The position numbers were made by a program, and so were the translations under genes. Positions 11,101 to 21,600 of a stretch of DNA of 64,000 nt are shown here, piece after piece (positions within the stretch are counted from its first letter, which is position 1; each line of letters begins with the position of its first letter). This DNA comes from Himantopus leucocephalus. Lineage: Eukaryota; Chordata; Aves; Charadriiformes; Recurvirostridae. Location of the stretch: contig RSEF01000026.1 of assembly GCA_003993805.1 (NCBI GenBank), positions 3,473,801-3,537,800 on the forward strand, read 5' to 3'. The notes under the pieces are model-generated. The model was not told where the DNA came from and ran no database searches. It was given only the letters and a program-made list of their open reading frames with translations.

Positions 11101-11801
11101 GCAGTTATTGAGCGATCGCAGTCATCAGCCTGTGGCCTGCCTGTCCCGCGCTGTCAGCCCGAGGCTGGCGGAGGTGACCGCCGGAGCAGGCAGGCTGCTG
11201 GCGCCCTGTGCCAAGAGCTCTGCTGACGCGCAAACAGTTTTGATAACTTTGCAGTAAAATAAAGAGAACTGGCTCCTGCGGGGACCTCGCTCCCCCTGCA
11301 CAACAAGAAGTGCGAGTGAATGCATCGTCAATTATTTCCATATATACTTCAGTTCCACAGGGAGCTGTGCCATCCCTTGCAGCGGGAGCTGTAATTCCCC
11401 CGAGTGAAGATGATTTCTGTTAAATCTACAGTCTCGGGGGCTCAAGACTGCGATGGTCCTTTGTGCTGTAGCCCGTTATCCCAGCTCCCTCACAACACGA
11501 CGCTGTGAGATTAAGCTACCTGGAGATCAGATACATGTTTAACTGTCTTTTATTGTTCCTGTTCACGGATTCAGGGGGAAGAAAACCACAAAAGCAATAA
11601 GGTGAATGGTGCGTGCTTACTTTCCCTCTGTTTCTGCTGTTTCTGCAGTGGGACGCGTTCTCCATCCCAGAGCTACAGAACTTCTTGATGATACTGGACA
11701 AAGAGGAAAAGGACAAAATCCAGCAGGTGCAAAGGAAGTATGAGAAGTTTAAACAGAGACTGCAGCAGAGCTTGAAAGAAGCCAGAGGGAAGCCTGGATA
11801 A
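8068..11801 (+). CDS. RASSF5: RASSF5 (NORE1/RAPL), C-terminal 226 codons over four exons
   Basis: RASSF5 is a non-catalytic effector of active RAS and RAP1. It couples them to the Hippo kinases MST1/2 through a SARAH coiled helix. The RAPL isoform controls LFA-1 adhesion in lymphocytes. Coding exons are 8068-8181, 9607-9904, 10292-10407 and 11649-11801, with phases 0, 0-1, 1-0 and 0-stop, all consistent. The joined protein runs from NVTQTVEEEKPEPP through the Ras-association domain (FIKVHLKLRRPVTVPAGIRP; FYLPLDAIKQLHISSTTTVS; VLFQKLPLTEYPLYLRLLAG) to the SARAH segment starting WDAFSIPELQNFL and ending GKPG. It aligns with the whole common C-terminal part of human RASSF5. The 5' exons that distinguish NORE1A (proline-rich, C1) from RAPL are not visible, so this is a partial gene. 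EIF2D lies convergently downstream. Confidence 0.96.
8182..9606 (+). other. RASSF5 intron
   Basis: A GT-AG intron of 1.4 kb containing the 19-bp minisatellite. Two TGAGTCA (AP-1-type) heptamers occur near 8290 and 9373. Nothing coding was recognised. Confidence 0.85.
8343..8418 (+). repeat. 19-bp minisatellite, four copies
   Basis: Four tandem units of about gtggatttagaaacacaaa with one to three differences each, lying 160 bp downstream of a RASSF5 exon inside the intron. No other copy was seen in the window. Confidence 0.93.
9607..9904 (+). CDS. RASSF5: RASSF5 exon, core of the Ras-association domain
   Basis: Acceptor cctttag, donor CAAG|GTGAGT, 298 nt (99 codons plus one base). It reads NDDGTYTGFIKVHLKLRRPV onward and ends KEMRKDGQ. 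This is the most conserved exon of the gene. It carries the basic beta-strand face that contacts the RAS/RAP switch I region. Confidence 0.96.
10292..10407 (+). CDS. RASSF5: RASSF5 exon, C-terminal part of the RA domain
   Basis: Acceptor ccccttgcag, donor GAG|GTATGT, 116 nt. It completes a Val codon with the preceding G. It encodes VLFQKLPLTEYPLYLRLLAG and ends with FVLKENETGEVE. Confidence 0.95.
10408..11648 (+). other. RASSF5 intron
   Basis: A GT-AG intron of 1.2 kb between the second RA-domain exon and the SARAH exon. It contains an A-rich run near 10650 and no recognisable gene. Confidence 0.85.
11649..11801 (+). CDS. RASSF5: RASSF5 last coding exon, SARAH domain
   Basis: Acceptor tttctgcag, then 50 codons and TAA. 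It encodes WDAFSIPELQNFLMILDKEE followed by a long charged amphipathic helix ending KEARGKPG. SARAH helices pair with MST1/2 (STK4/STK3). The ending GKPG is the family terminus. Confidence 0.96.
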   Translation, partial: WDAFSIPELQNFLMILDKEEKDKIQQVQRKYEKFKQRLQQSLKEARGKPG

Positions 11802-14800
11802 CCCTTCTGGAGGTGCTGGGCATCAGACTAAACTAGGTATTATTTTTAAAATGAAAAGACACTTCTCAGGACACCTTATAGTAGTCACTCTCCCTTTTCA
11901 TCCTGCCGTTAAGGAGCATCTCCCAGCACCCATAAAATGAACGTATAGCATTTTCTTCTTCTGAAACCTCTTATCCCAGGACCAGAGCCAGTCAAAGAAC
12001 GGGAAGACTCTTTTAAAACTGTGGCCATCAACAAAGCAAGCACAGCTGCTGGTTCGCTTTTCGGCTGTGCCATCTGATGGAGAAGCTTTGTGGGAAATGC
12101 TCAGTGTTAAACCCAACAGGAACATCTACTGGCTCGTGTTTTGAGCAGGGTAACGCTTGCTGTTCACGCTCCTCCCAGCAACTTGCTTGTTCTTGTTCGG
12201 AGGTGCTGCGGCTCACAGCGTGTGCCCACGTGGCTGAGTTCTCATTTCGTAAGTAGAGCACAGGAAGCAGCAGATAAAGCGGAGGAGGTTGTTGCACCAA
12301 ACGATGTGGGTGTTGCAGCTGTAACCAATGCCAGACGGGCTTGTTCAGGGCTGAGATAGCCAGGGAAATGTAAAGTTATGACACCGAGGCAGCTGCAACA
12401 CCCAAACAGTCTGCTAATAAGTATTATTGAAACTTGGTGATATTAATTCCAGGAAAAGTCATCCATTTCGATTCTAATTAACTTCCAATTTTGAAAACAG
12501 AAGTGAATTAAAGCAAATACCCCCGATGCTTAGGTAAGCTAGCCAGTGTTTTACCAGTTTTGTACTCTGTAGGAATTGGGACCTATGTTTTAACAAACTC
12601 TCTTTGAAAAGTGTAAAGATGATGGTTGGGGCATGGGCCAACGGTTCAATACTGAACGTTTAGCAATAAGTATCCAACAGACTAACCCAGGAAAGCTCAA
12701 AACGCCCTTTCACAAACCAAACCGAGTCTGAGCTATGAAGAGGTCTGGCCCCGAGGGAGAGGAGCTCGGACCGGGGCCAGGGTGTGGACGTGGCACCAGG
12801 AGCAGAGGCTGCCCGTGTGGGGAAGCCTTAGCGGTAGGAGGAGTAAGGGAAGCAAGCCTCGGATGCTTTCCTCCCACCACCCTCACGCTAGGCTTCCTCT
12901 TGCTAACTCTCCTCACGCTGCTCTCCCACCGCTCCGCCCGTGACACGCCACCCTCTCCCCCCGCTGCTCTGCACGTGTCGCGTTCTCCTTCCCTCCCCAC
13001 TCACAATCGGTGCTCTGCCTGCACGTCCAGGATGGTTTTGCTCTCTATGTGGAGATAGGAAGTCTCTCTCTCCCTCTCTCAGGGCTCCCACTGTCCCCGA
13101 TGCACGCACTGCGCATCCTCCATAAAAATCCTTGAGCTGGAGCGTCAGTTACTGCCATAACTCTAAGCAGTGACCCCGATCTCGCTGATGCCATACAGCG
13201 ACCACTGAAGGGCAAGGAAAGCTCCGGGGATGCCGACCTGAGCGAGGGTGGTCCCCGTGTGTGTTCTCAGTGCTTTGTACCGAGCACGCTGCACGCAGCC
13301 AGGGTCAGTCTTCCCTCTGTTTACACAGGACACCGCAGCAAAGCATAGAGAGAGAAGGGAACGTTACTGCTAGCCGGACCGAGATGGAGCACGTGAAAGG
13401 GTTTCACATCGACGTGCTGAACATCCCTTTGAGCTCGCTGTAGACTGCTGGGACCCCACCTGCGTGGGGTGGGAAGGGAGGCGACAGGTTATTCGGTAAC
13501 AGTTACCACAGAGGCAATGTGGAAGAGTCCAAAATTTACCTCAGTGCCTTTTTTTTTCCCTTAAGCGTGAAAACTTTGCATTTGGGCTAAGGCGGAAATT
13601 GGAAGGGGCTTTTGTAAAGAGGCCTTGTCAGTCCTGTCCCCACGATTACCTAAAGCACTGTTGTGATGAGGCTGCTTTCGTCCTTAGAGGGACGAGAACT
13701 GTTTTGTTTCTTTCTTGAAGGTGACCGCTTGGGATTTTTTTTTTTTTTTTCCAGATTTATACTTGAGTATGTTTATAAACCATAAGAAAGCAACTGCATC
13801 ACTCAAAGCCCCTCGGTTTGTATAAACGCCACTTTCTGCAAGCTTAGTTCCAGCTCCTGTTTTAGTCAGTAGTGTAAAAGGGTTTGCTAACAGGGCTACG
13901 GGCTCTGGCACGCGGTGCGGGAAGGGCTCCAGCTGTACTGTACTCTACACCCAGATGACCTTTAACAACGTGGCGGCAGCCCAAATAGAGCAGCAATTTT
14001 CATGCTCTGGGGCTGTTTGTCCATTTACAAGAATACTTATTACTTCACTGGGCACTTGTGAAGTAATTTAAGTAACATTTATCTAGTGCTTTGAGTCTTG
14101 AAAGCACTGTATAAATACTTCAGTTCAGTCAAGAGGAAGAACAGTGTAAAAACTGCCTTTGGTTCTGAGAAGTAAGATCCAGACGCTTGTTTTTAAATCC
14201 CTTCCCTTTCTGGCTAAAAGTTGTAAAGATTTCTTTCTTTAGTTGTTGTTGTTTTCTACTGGAGTTTTGGTGACCGTCACCCTCTCCCCCTGGAACCCAG
14301 CATGTCTTTGACATCTTGTAGAAGGCATGGCTTCTTATGCAATTACCGTGAATGCTGCTGAAAACCTCCTGCAAAGGGGAGGGCTGTTTCTTTTGGTTTT
14401 TCAAGATATGGGGCAGCTGAAGAATTGGTAGCTCTTGAAACTCAAATTCTCAACGCTCAGTTGAGTTGTGTCTAGGATAGAAGTACTGGCCCCTTCCTTA
14501 AGCGCAAAATACTGTTGGCAGTGCCTTTGGTTAGTATATTGTCTCGCCTAGTTCGTGTGAATTTATTTTTCACGTCTATTGTAAAACATGTAAAATAATG
14601 TGTATAGAATGGAATAGCAAAGCTTCTATGGCAAAGTGAAATGCATTTTTGCAATGCTGTAATTTATTTTTACTACTCCCCAGTAATTCTATGGCATTTT
14701 TAAAAAATGTCTCACTTCCGGCTTTTTTGAAGGTTCTGAAACTACTTGTTCATATGCAGACAGTGTAAAAGACAACGATAATAAACCTGTCAGAAATTAA
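11802..14800 (+). other. RASSF5: RASSF5 3' UTR (inferred extent)
   Basis: About 3 kb between the TAA and the first canonical AATAAA at 14780-14785, which is followed by a U-rich stretch (ctctttctttttct), as expected downstream of a cleavage site. The extent is inferred from sequence signals only. A non-canonical ATTAAA near 12508 could give a shorter form. Confidence 0.55.
14780..14785 (+). terminator. Polyadenylation signal, RASSF5
   Basis: Canonical AATAAA with a U-rich element about 20-35 nt downstream. It is the first such hexamer after the RASSF5 stop codon. Confidence 0.6.
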
Positions 14801-15435
14801 AGAAATCTCTTTCTTTTTCTGGCGCCCTCCTATGGAACTTTCATGTATTAAGTCTAAAGGGAAAATACAGGAATCCTTCCCAGAAGTGAATTTAAATTTC
14901 TTAACCCTACTGTAAAGTGTTTAAGCTTCAGCTAAAGAGGTACAGAACATCGACCCCTGTGAAACCTGAGCAAAGTGTTCCATTAATTTTCTCTAAATAT
15001 TTTGGCTGGCTCTGAGAGAACTGCTACCCATGCCTACCTGTGATAAATGACAGTGAATGTTGTACGTTAAAATGTATTTATGTATGTAAAAATAATATAA
15101 ACCGTAAAAATCCAGCTAATAGAGTTAATTTTCTAGTGCCAAAATGTCTGATATTAATACCTGGAAATGTTTAAAAGGATAAAATCTAAAACCAAATGGG
15201 TTTTACTTCTGACATACACAATCTATGGCACAACACACTGGACTGTTCCATGACAAAGTGTTGGAATGCACTTTGCTTACGTTTCAGTGGAGGTTCTATT
15301 ACCGTGACTTTGCTAAAAGATGCAAAGCGCGAATGTTAAACTAGCCAAAAGCCACTGCAGCCAGAAAACCAGTGCACCGTTAGGAACTTGTAGGAAATAT
15401 ATGGAAATGGATAATGCTAGGGTTTTAGTCAGATT

Positions 15436-15441
15436 TTTATT
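15436..15441 (-). terminator. Polyadenylation signal, EIF2D
   Basis: TTTATT on the plus strand is AATAAA on the minus strand, about 175 nt after the EIF2D stop codon. It implies a short 3' UTR and a convergent 3' end roughly 0.65 kb from that of RASSF5. Confidence 0.55.
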
Positions 15442-15613
15442 TTTATGAAAAATGAACAGCTGGAGCAGTATTATTATTTGGGTGAATCCTAGACCTTGTA
15501 AACATCCAGGACTCATTTTTGAATGAATAGGGCCTGTCCATTATCCTTGATTTGTTGGCAGAACACTTCTATAAATAATGAGATCTGAGTAATTCTTACA
15601 GTAGATTTTTCTG

Positions 15614-15684
15614 TTACTTCTTCCGGCCAAGCTTTGGAGCCTTCTCAAGGCCTTGAATATATTTCCGAGGTAGCTGGTATTCTT
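15614..15684 (-). CDS. EIF2D: EIF2D exon 15 and stop
   Basis: 71 nt: EEYQLPRKYIQGLEKAPKLG then RKK and TAA. The basic C-terminus matches the family end. Confidence 0.96.
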
Positions 15685-18600
15685 CTGCAACATAACCAAG
15701 AGTTCACTTCAGGTAAATATTCAGAGCTCAAGAATTAAAATCTCTGTCTTGCTATAACCGGTCCCAGCCCAGTTCCAGAACAGACTTACCTAGCAGCATC
15801 TTGGCCAGATGATGGATTTGGTTGCCTTGGATCTGGACCTGAACTCTGTCTTTTGTTCCTGGTACGGGGGCGATGGTGGCACTGGCTTGTACTTTTTGTT
15901 GCAGAATGTTGGCCACGTGCTGTGGGTCTAGACCATACAGCTCAAGGTTCTTGATAATTGTCACCTACAGGTTTTAATAATTATGGCAAACGTCACTGCT
16001 GTAGGTATTGGCAAGTCATGTCTCATTCAGCCCAGGAAAATGAGCTGCCAAAGCTGCTCTCAGAATCTGGGCTTCTACTCAACCCCCGTAATTTTAGTTC
16101 TCTTTTTACCTTCTTATTTGATGATCTCTGTGCTATGGTTATGTCGATGGGCTCAATGTTTCCTTTCCTCACAATAGGCTCTTGTCCAAAAAATGTCACC
16201 TGGTGTAAGGGCTGCAGTCGTTCAAGGCACCTGAACAAAGTTTATACATCCAATTAGTCTATACAGTACAGCAAGGCTGACGTTAACGGTGCTTTTCCAC
16301 CGCAGCCTCTCACAGGGTTTTTGAGACTACATGAAAGCCAAGATTCTACCTGTGAGAATTTGTAGCTTCAGAAGATAATGCATGATGAGCTCATGCAAAG
16401 ACTTGCATCCTACCTATTATTTAAAGAAAGGGACTGACTAAAAAGAAAGCTAGTATACTGACTCGCAAAAATTATAGCTTAGATTGTTACTGATAAAACT
16501 TTATAAATTGGTTCTTGTAGAAGAAAACCTTCTTTAATTTTGTCTTTAAGCTATTGTTCAGTTGTATTGTTCACAGATCGGTGAAGCAACTTCAGTTTAA
16601 AATTCAGCATAAACTGTGTTACTGTCCCACAAGCAAACCCAGCTTCAGAAATAAAGGAAGCTGCTGGAGGTGCATCAGAAGCATTGTGTGATTCAGAAGC
16701 TCAAGGCAAGTACGCCATTTGGGACGTTTAGGCAAAGTTTTTCAGTATATGGAAACAATGGTCTTGTGTCAGATACTCAGGCCTCTTGTGTCAGATACTC
16801 AGGCCTCTTGGATCTAAAGGTGGGTACAGGTTATAAATGCAGAAGTTGTACTGCACATAAACAGCAGGATGATTACCATTGCCTAAAAAGGGCACGTTCA
16901 GCTATCTGTTGCAAAGGGTGGCTTTATAAATATGTACATACAGATTATACACAGAACCAGGCACTCTTTGTTTAGGATGCCTTCCCTGATAAGAGGTTAA
17001 CAGGTAAACAAAAAAACCCCAAGCCAACAACAGCAGTTAATGCTAGTTGCTTGTCAAATGTTGAAGAATGAGAGATCCTTCAAGTGAAGGTCTCTGGATA
17101 TTTTTTGTTATATTACCAGTAGGAAGTTACAACTTAGGTAGCTCCAATAACATGTGGCTTTGAGTTTCATGCAATAGATCTGTGTAATACTGAAACACTT
17201 CACGGGACAGTCACCTGCTCAAGAGCTCATCCCATTTAAGGTTTGAGATTTCATCTTGTTCCGATTTATCTAACAGGCAGTCGCACAGAATGGCATTCAC
17301 CTTTACAAAGCTACAAAACAAAAACACGCATTAGAAGCAAACAGGTTCACTTGTTTCCTCTAACTTCAGCATCTCTTGTGGAAGCAGGGTAGGACAACTT
17401 CCATGTCTACTTACTTTTTGTTTGTTTCATCGACCAATTCATTAGTCTTCACATAGTTAATGATGATGTTTCTCACCTCACTGCTTGAGAGGATGCTGCC
17501 TTTTCTAAAGAGAAAGAAAACTTCTGAACTTATTACTTTAAGTAGTTAGGTGCTGGGTTCTGTCACTAAGACAGAAGACAGCAACTACCCTGACTACATT
17601 TGGTAGCAACAGCTCAATTCTGAAATACATCTACTAGGGAATGATTTCTTGTTACACCTCAGCTGGTGTATACCAGGTAAAAGGCTCACAGCAGTAATTA
17701 CAGAGACTCTAAACTCCTTGGTTCTGGGGCTCTAGCTTGGCAGGACGACCCCAATGGCACCCCTAACTTCAGGAGACTGCAGATAACTTGTACGAAAGTG
17801 CTCAGCTGAAGAAAAGGCTGCCACTGAGTGCTATCTGAACTACATCGAAACAGACAAGATTAGGGCACAAGGAGGTAAGTTCTTTAAATTAGCTGGGTGT
17901 CCTCTTTTCAGTAAACCATACTGTGGGTGGGCAGAATATGCCTTATCCAATGGCAAATTAAGACAATCCAAGTAAAATGTATCAATTTTGACACTTGAGC
18001 TATCGCCTCCTTAGCTGTGGGAGAAGTGATGTGAGTACTTGCTGAACGCAGTTGTCACAGCCTCTTATCTTTCTTCCCTTTGTGAAGCAATGAATATATT
18101 CTTGATTCCCATCACCTTTTCTGACAGCATCGCAGGGCCCTCCCCATAAGGGCTAACAAAATGGTAGCAGCATAGGTTTGTTAGTCTCTTTCTTCAGGTA
18201 ACAATGGTTTTGTTGTACTTTTCTAGTGCTTACCTGTGTCCAGACTCCTGAAAGAGTGGGACCATTTTTGTCGAGACCCCATAAAGCGGAATGATTTCAG
18301 GAGCATGGTACACTTGTTCTCTGTCTTCGTTCTTGCTGTCTTGGGCAGCAGAGGCTGAAGAAAATCCTTCAGGTACTGCAAATGCTTTAATGCTGAAACA
18401 AGAATCATTTGGTGTGAGTGAAAGGGATTGAAACTTATCAATTCCATTTCACTGACAAACTAAAACCTAGCAGAATCATGCAAAAAGCTTTCTGGTCTGT
18501 TGTACAGTATGTCAGTTCCTCCAAATGCATTCCATTGCATGGGGGCCTGTGTCTGCGGATTAAAGGACATTACGAAAGAACAGTATTTTGAAGCATTAGC

Positions 18601-21600
18601 TGCATTTACTAAATTTGTCCTTGTACGCATTTCAAAGATACACATAAATAAGCACCTTAAGTCAGGCTATATTAAACACTTCTCACTCTGAGTAAAGCCC
18701 TGTATGTTGGGGAAAAAGTAAATCTCTCCAGTTGTTCTAAGCATATTTGACTCTTGTAATTATAGACAACTGCCATAATTGAAAGATGCAGCCCTATTTG
18801 TAGAATCCCTAGAATGAAATTTAAAAAAAACCCCAAACAACTGCACTCTCCACAAATGTACAGAGATTTAAAAGCTGAAATGATTCTTTAGTGGTCGCTG
18901 ATAAAAGACAGTTCTGGAAGAGAGAGGTAAGGACTGTATCAGTGCAGGAGCTGGAGTCTCACTTTATTGACCAGAGCTGCACGTTCTATGCTTGAAGGTA
19001 AGAGAATCGACAAACTGAGTTTGAGTATGCCTGCCTCCTAATGATAAGGCCAAGTGCCAAGAGAGAAAAGTTAATGCAGAAAGTCAAAGTAATTCTGCTT
19101 CTTTCCAAACGCAGAAGAGAAGATATGCTTATATCTACTGAAATATTCTCCACTCCATTAGTTGCCAAGGAGACGTTATATACCAGGAAGCCTCAGGCCC
19201 GCTGGGAAATTCCAAGAGAGAGCTAATGTGCCGATATGCAGAAGGAATGAGTAGGATGTTCTTGATGTGAGGTAACTATTAATCATTAGAAGATAATAGA
19301 AACACCGATAGAGGAATCGGGTAGTATGTAACTGAAAGGGTAACAGTATTTGTGCAGATCAATATGTGTAATGGAAAACACAGCAGGTTTTGGGTTTGTT
19401 TTTTTTTTTTTTCATTTTTTGTGACTGTAACTTTGGCTTCTGATTTTGCAAAGTGCTTGACTTGATCCTATATGACATTCTGAGACTTTAGTTTCATGAG
19501 CATTTATTTAGCAGCAATGTCATCTTTTAATTGGAGTTATTGTTTAGACAGGTAAGTTCACTTCACAGCTGAACAGTGAGTTGGCCCAGCACATAGATGG
19601 AATGGGGAGAGGGAGACCTGCTTAAACTGGAAAGGCATAAACCAGTCATACTGTTATAGTCACTGTTAAATTGATGGAAAACTGCCGAACGGGTTTCAAA
19701 CCTTCCTGCATCCCTTCCCCCACCAACAACCAAGAAACCCATACAAACTACCAAGACACTGTCAAAGGAATGTGCTTCTTAGTGACTGCCAACAGGCTTG
19801 ATGCTATAACTCTTTTCTTAGCATCCAAACTGGAAGCCAAAAATTTGTCATTGTAACACTGCAAAAAATTGCAATTAATTGGGGTATAAAACCCCTACAT
19901 AGCACATTCAGAGTAGGAAGTGAGGGCTGCTACAGCTATCCAGAACAGAAATTCAAGCAGAGTATAGGTAATAGAGCCGGAAATAGCAGATTCCACACCT
20001 TTCTTTCAGGCTACCAACTCTATTAAAGACTACAACATTCTACGTACTCTGGATGTTTCCAGTCCACTTCCACGATGCTCTCCACACCTTTGTTCAGCTC
20101 CTTCACTTGTAAGATCTTCTGGTGCTGCATACATTGCAGGAATTTAGAGAACTGAAGGAAGCAACAATCAGAAATGTGGAGTCAAGCATTTTAAATTCCC
20201 ATTCATGTTTTTCTGACTTCCCTAAAGTTACTTGCTGAAAAAACAACAAACACACCCTACACCTTTACTTCTCTGAACACAGCAATTGCTAAGGAGCAGT
20301 GAGTGCCTCTGCCTGGCTCTAAAACAGAGTAAAAGCAAGTGTTCTTTTTGTAGGTCTGCCATCTGTTTGCTCTGTGATGTTCTTAGCCAAATCACAGTAC
20401 ATCTCACATGGACTCCTGTGCAATCTTTGGCAATGCACTTTGTCTTTGCTTGTCATCTTACAACAGAGACAATATCACTCCTTTCTCTTTTTTTTTCGTT
20501 AACAGCTTTAGAATAGGAATGGCCTCTTCTCACAAGTAATTGCACTATCCAACAAGATCAGAACCCTTTAATAGCTATTGCAGTATATAGTGGTAGATAG
20601 CATTAGCTGCATTCAAAGCAGATCAATTCGTGCTTTCAGGACAACTACTTTTCTCCCTGGATCCCACAGGAGCAGAGTGTTGAGAAAAAGAACTTGGCTT
20701 TTAAGAGCAACTTCTAGGTTTTTTTGTCTGTCTGCTTTACTAAAACTTGAACAATTTTGACTTCAAACTTTTTCTCTCTTTCCACTTCTTATTTAAATTA
20801 ACGCAAAGAAATGACAGGAAAATCTCACCTTCTTGTAACTTGATTTCTTTATGTCCAGTTGTTGGCCAGCAGGGCTATAAATGGATTTTTTAAAAGTTCT
20901 TTAGTTATAAGTCACCCTTCATTTCTTCTTAAATCTTGCTACTTATGCTAGAAGTTTCTTAACAGCAAAAATACAAATCACACAGAGAAAGAATTACTTC
21001 AAACAAGCTAACAAATAAAACATGATGACTGAAACTAGTGCTGATGTTCCTGTGGGTATACAAACAGCCATTTAAGTGACTAAGCAGTCTTGAAACAAAT
21101 GTCAGCCAACTTAAGTTAGCTACCCAGCGTATATTGGGGTCTGGACAAGACTTACATTAAAGTACTTGAACTAAGAAGTGAGTATAGTCTTAGGTAACCT
21201 TAGATAAGGACTGAATTTTACTTTTGAGTCAAAACCTTCATGCTAAATATCACACTCGATCTCCACAGTTCTAAAGCCAAAACCCCAGCATGCAAATCTG
21301 AAGACAATCTTCTTGCCACATACCAGCATGAGAACATATGGCTGCGTAGAAATGTGCTGGTGAGCAGGGGGAGATCCGACTTCTTTACTTTGCATTTTAA
21401 GGCATGAAAAAAGCACTGATTAAATAACGCATCCATTTGTTCTGCAGAGAAAAAAAGGACAAGCCATGAGTAGTCTGTTCTTTCGGACTGTCCTTCAGAC
21501 CACCCAGAAGTGTCTAGAATGCACAGTAATCTAGGTCATGGGTATGGGCTTCAGCAAACCAAAGGGGCATAGTTCGGTTTCATTTGTGTGCAAAGATACC

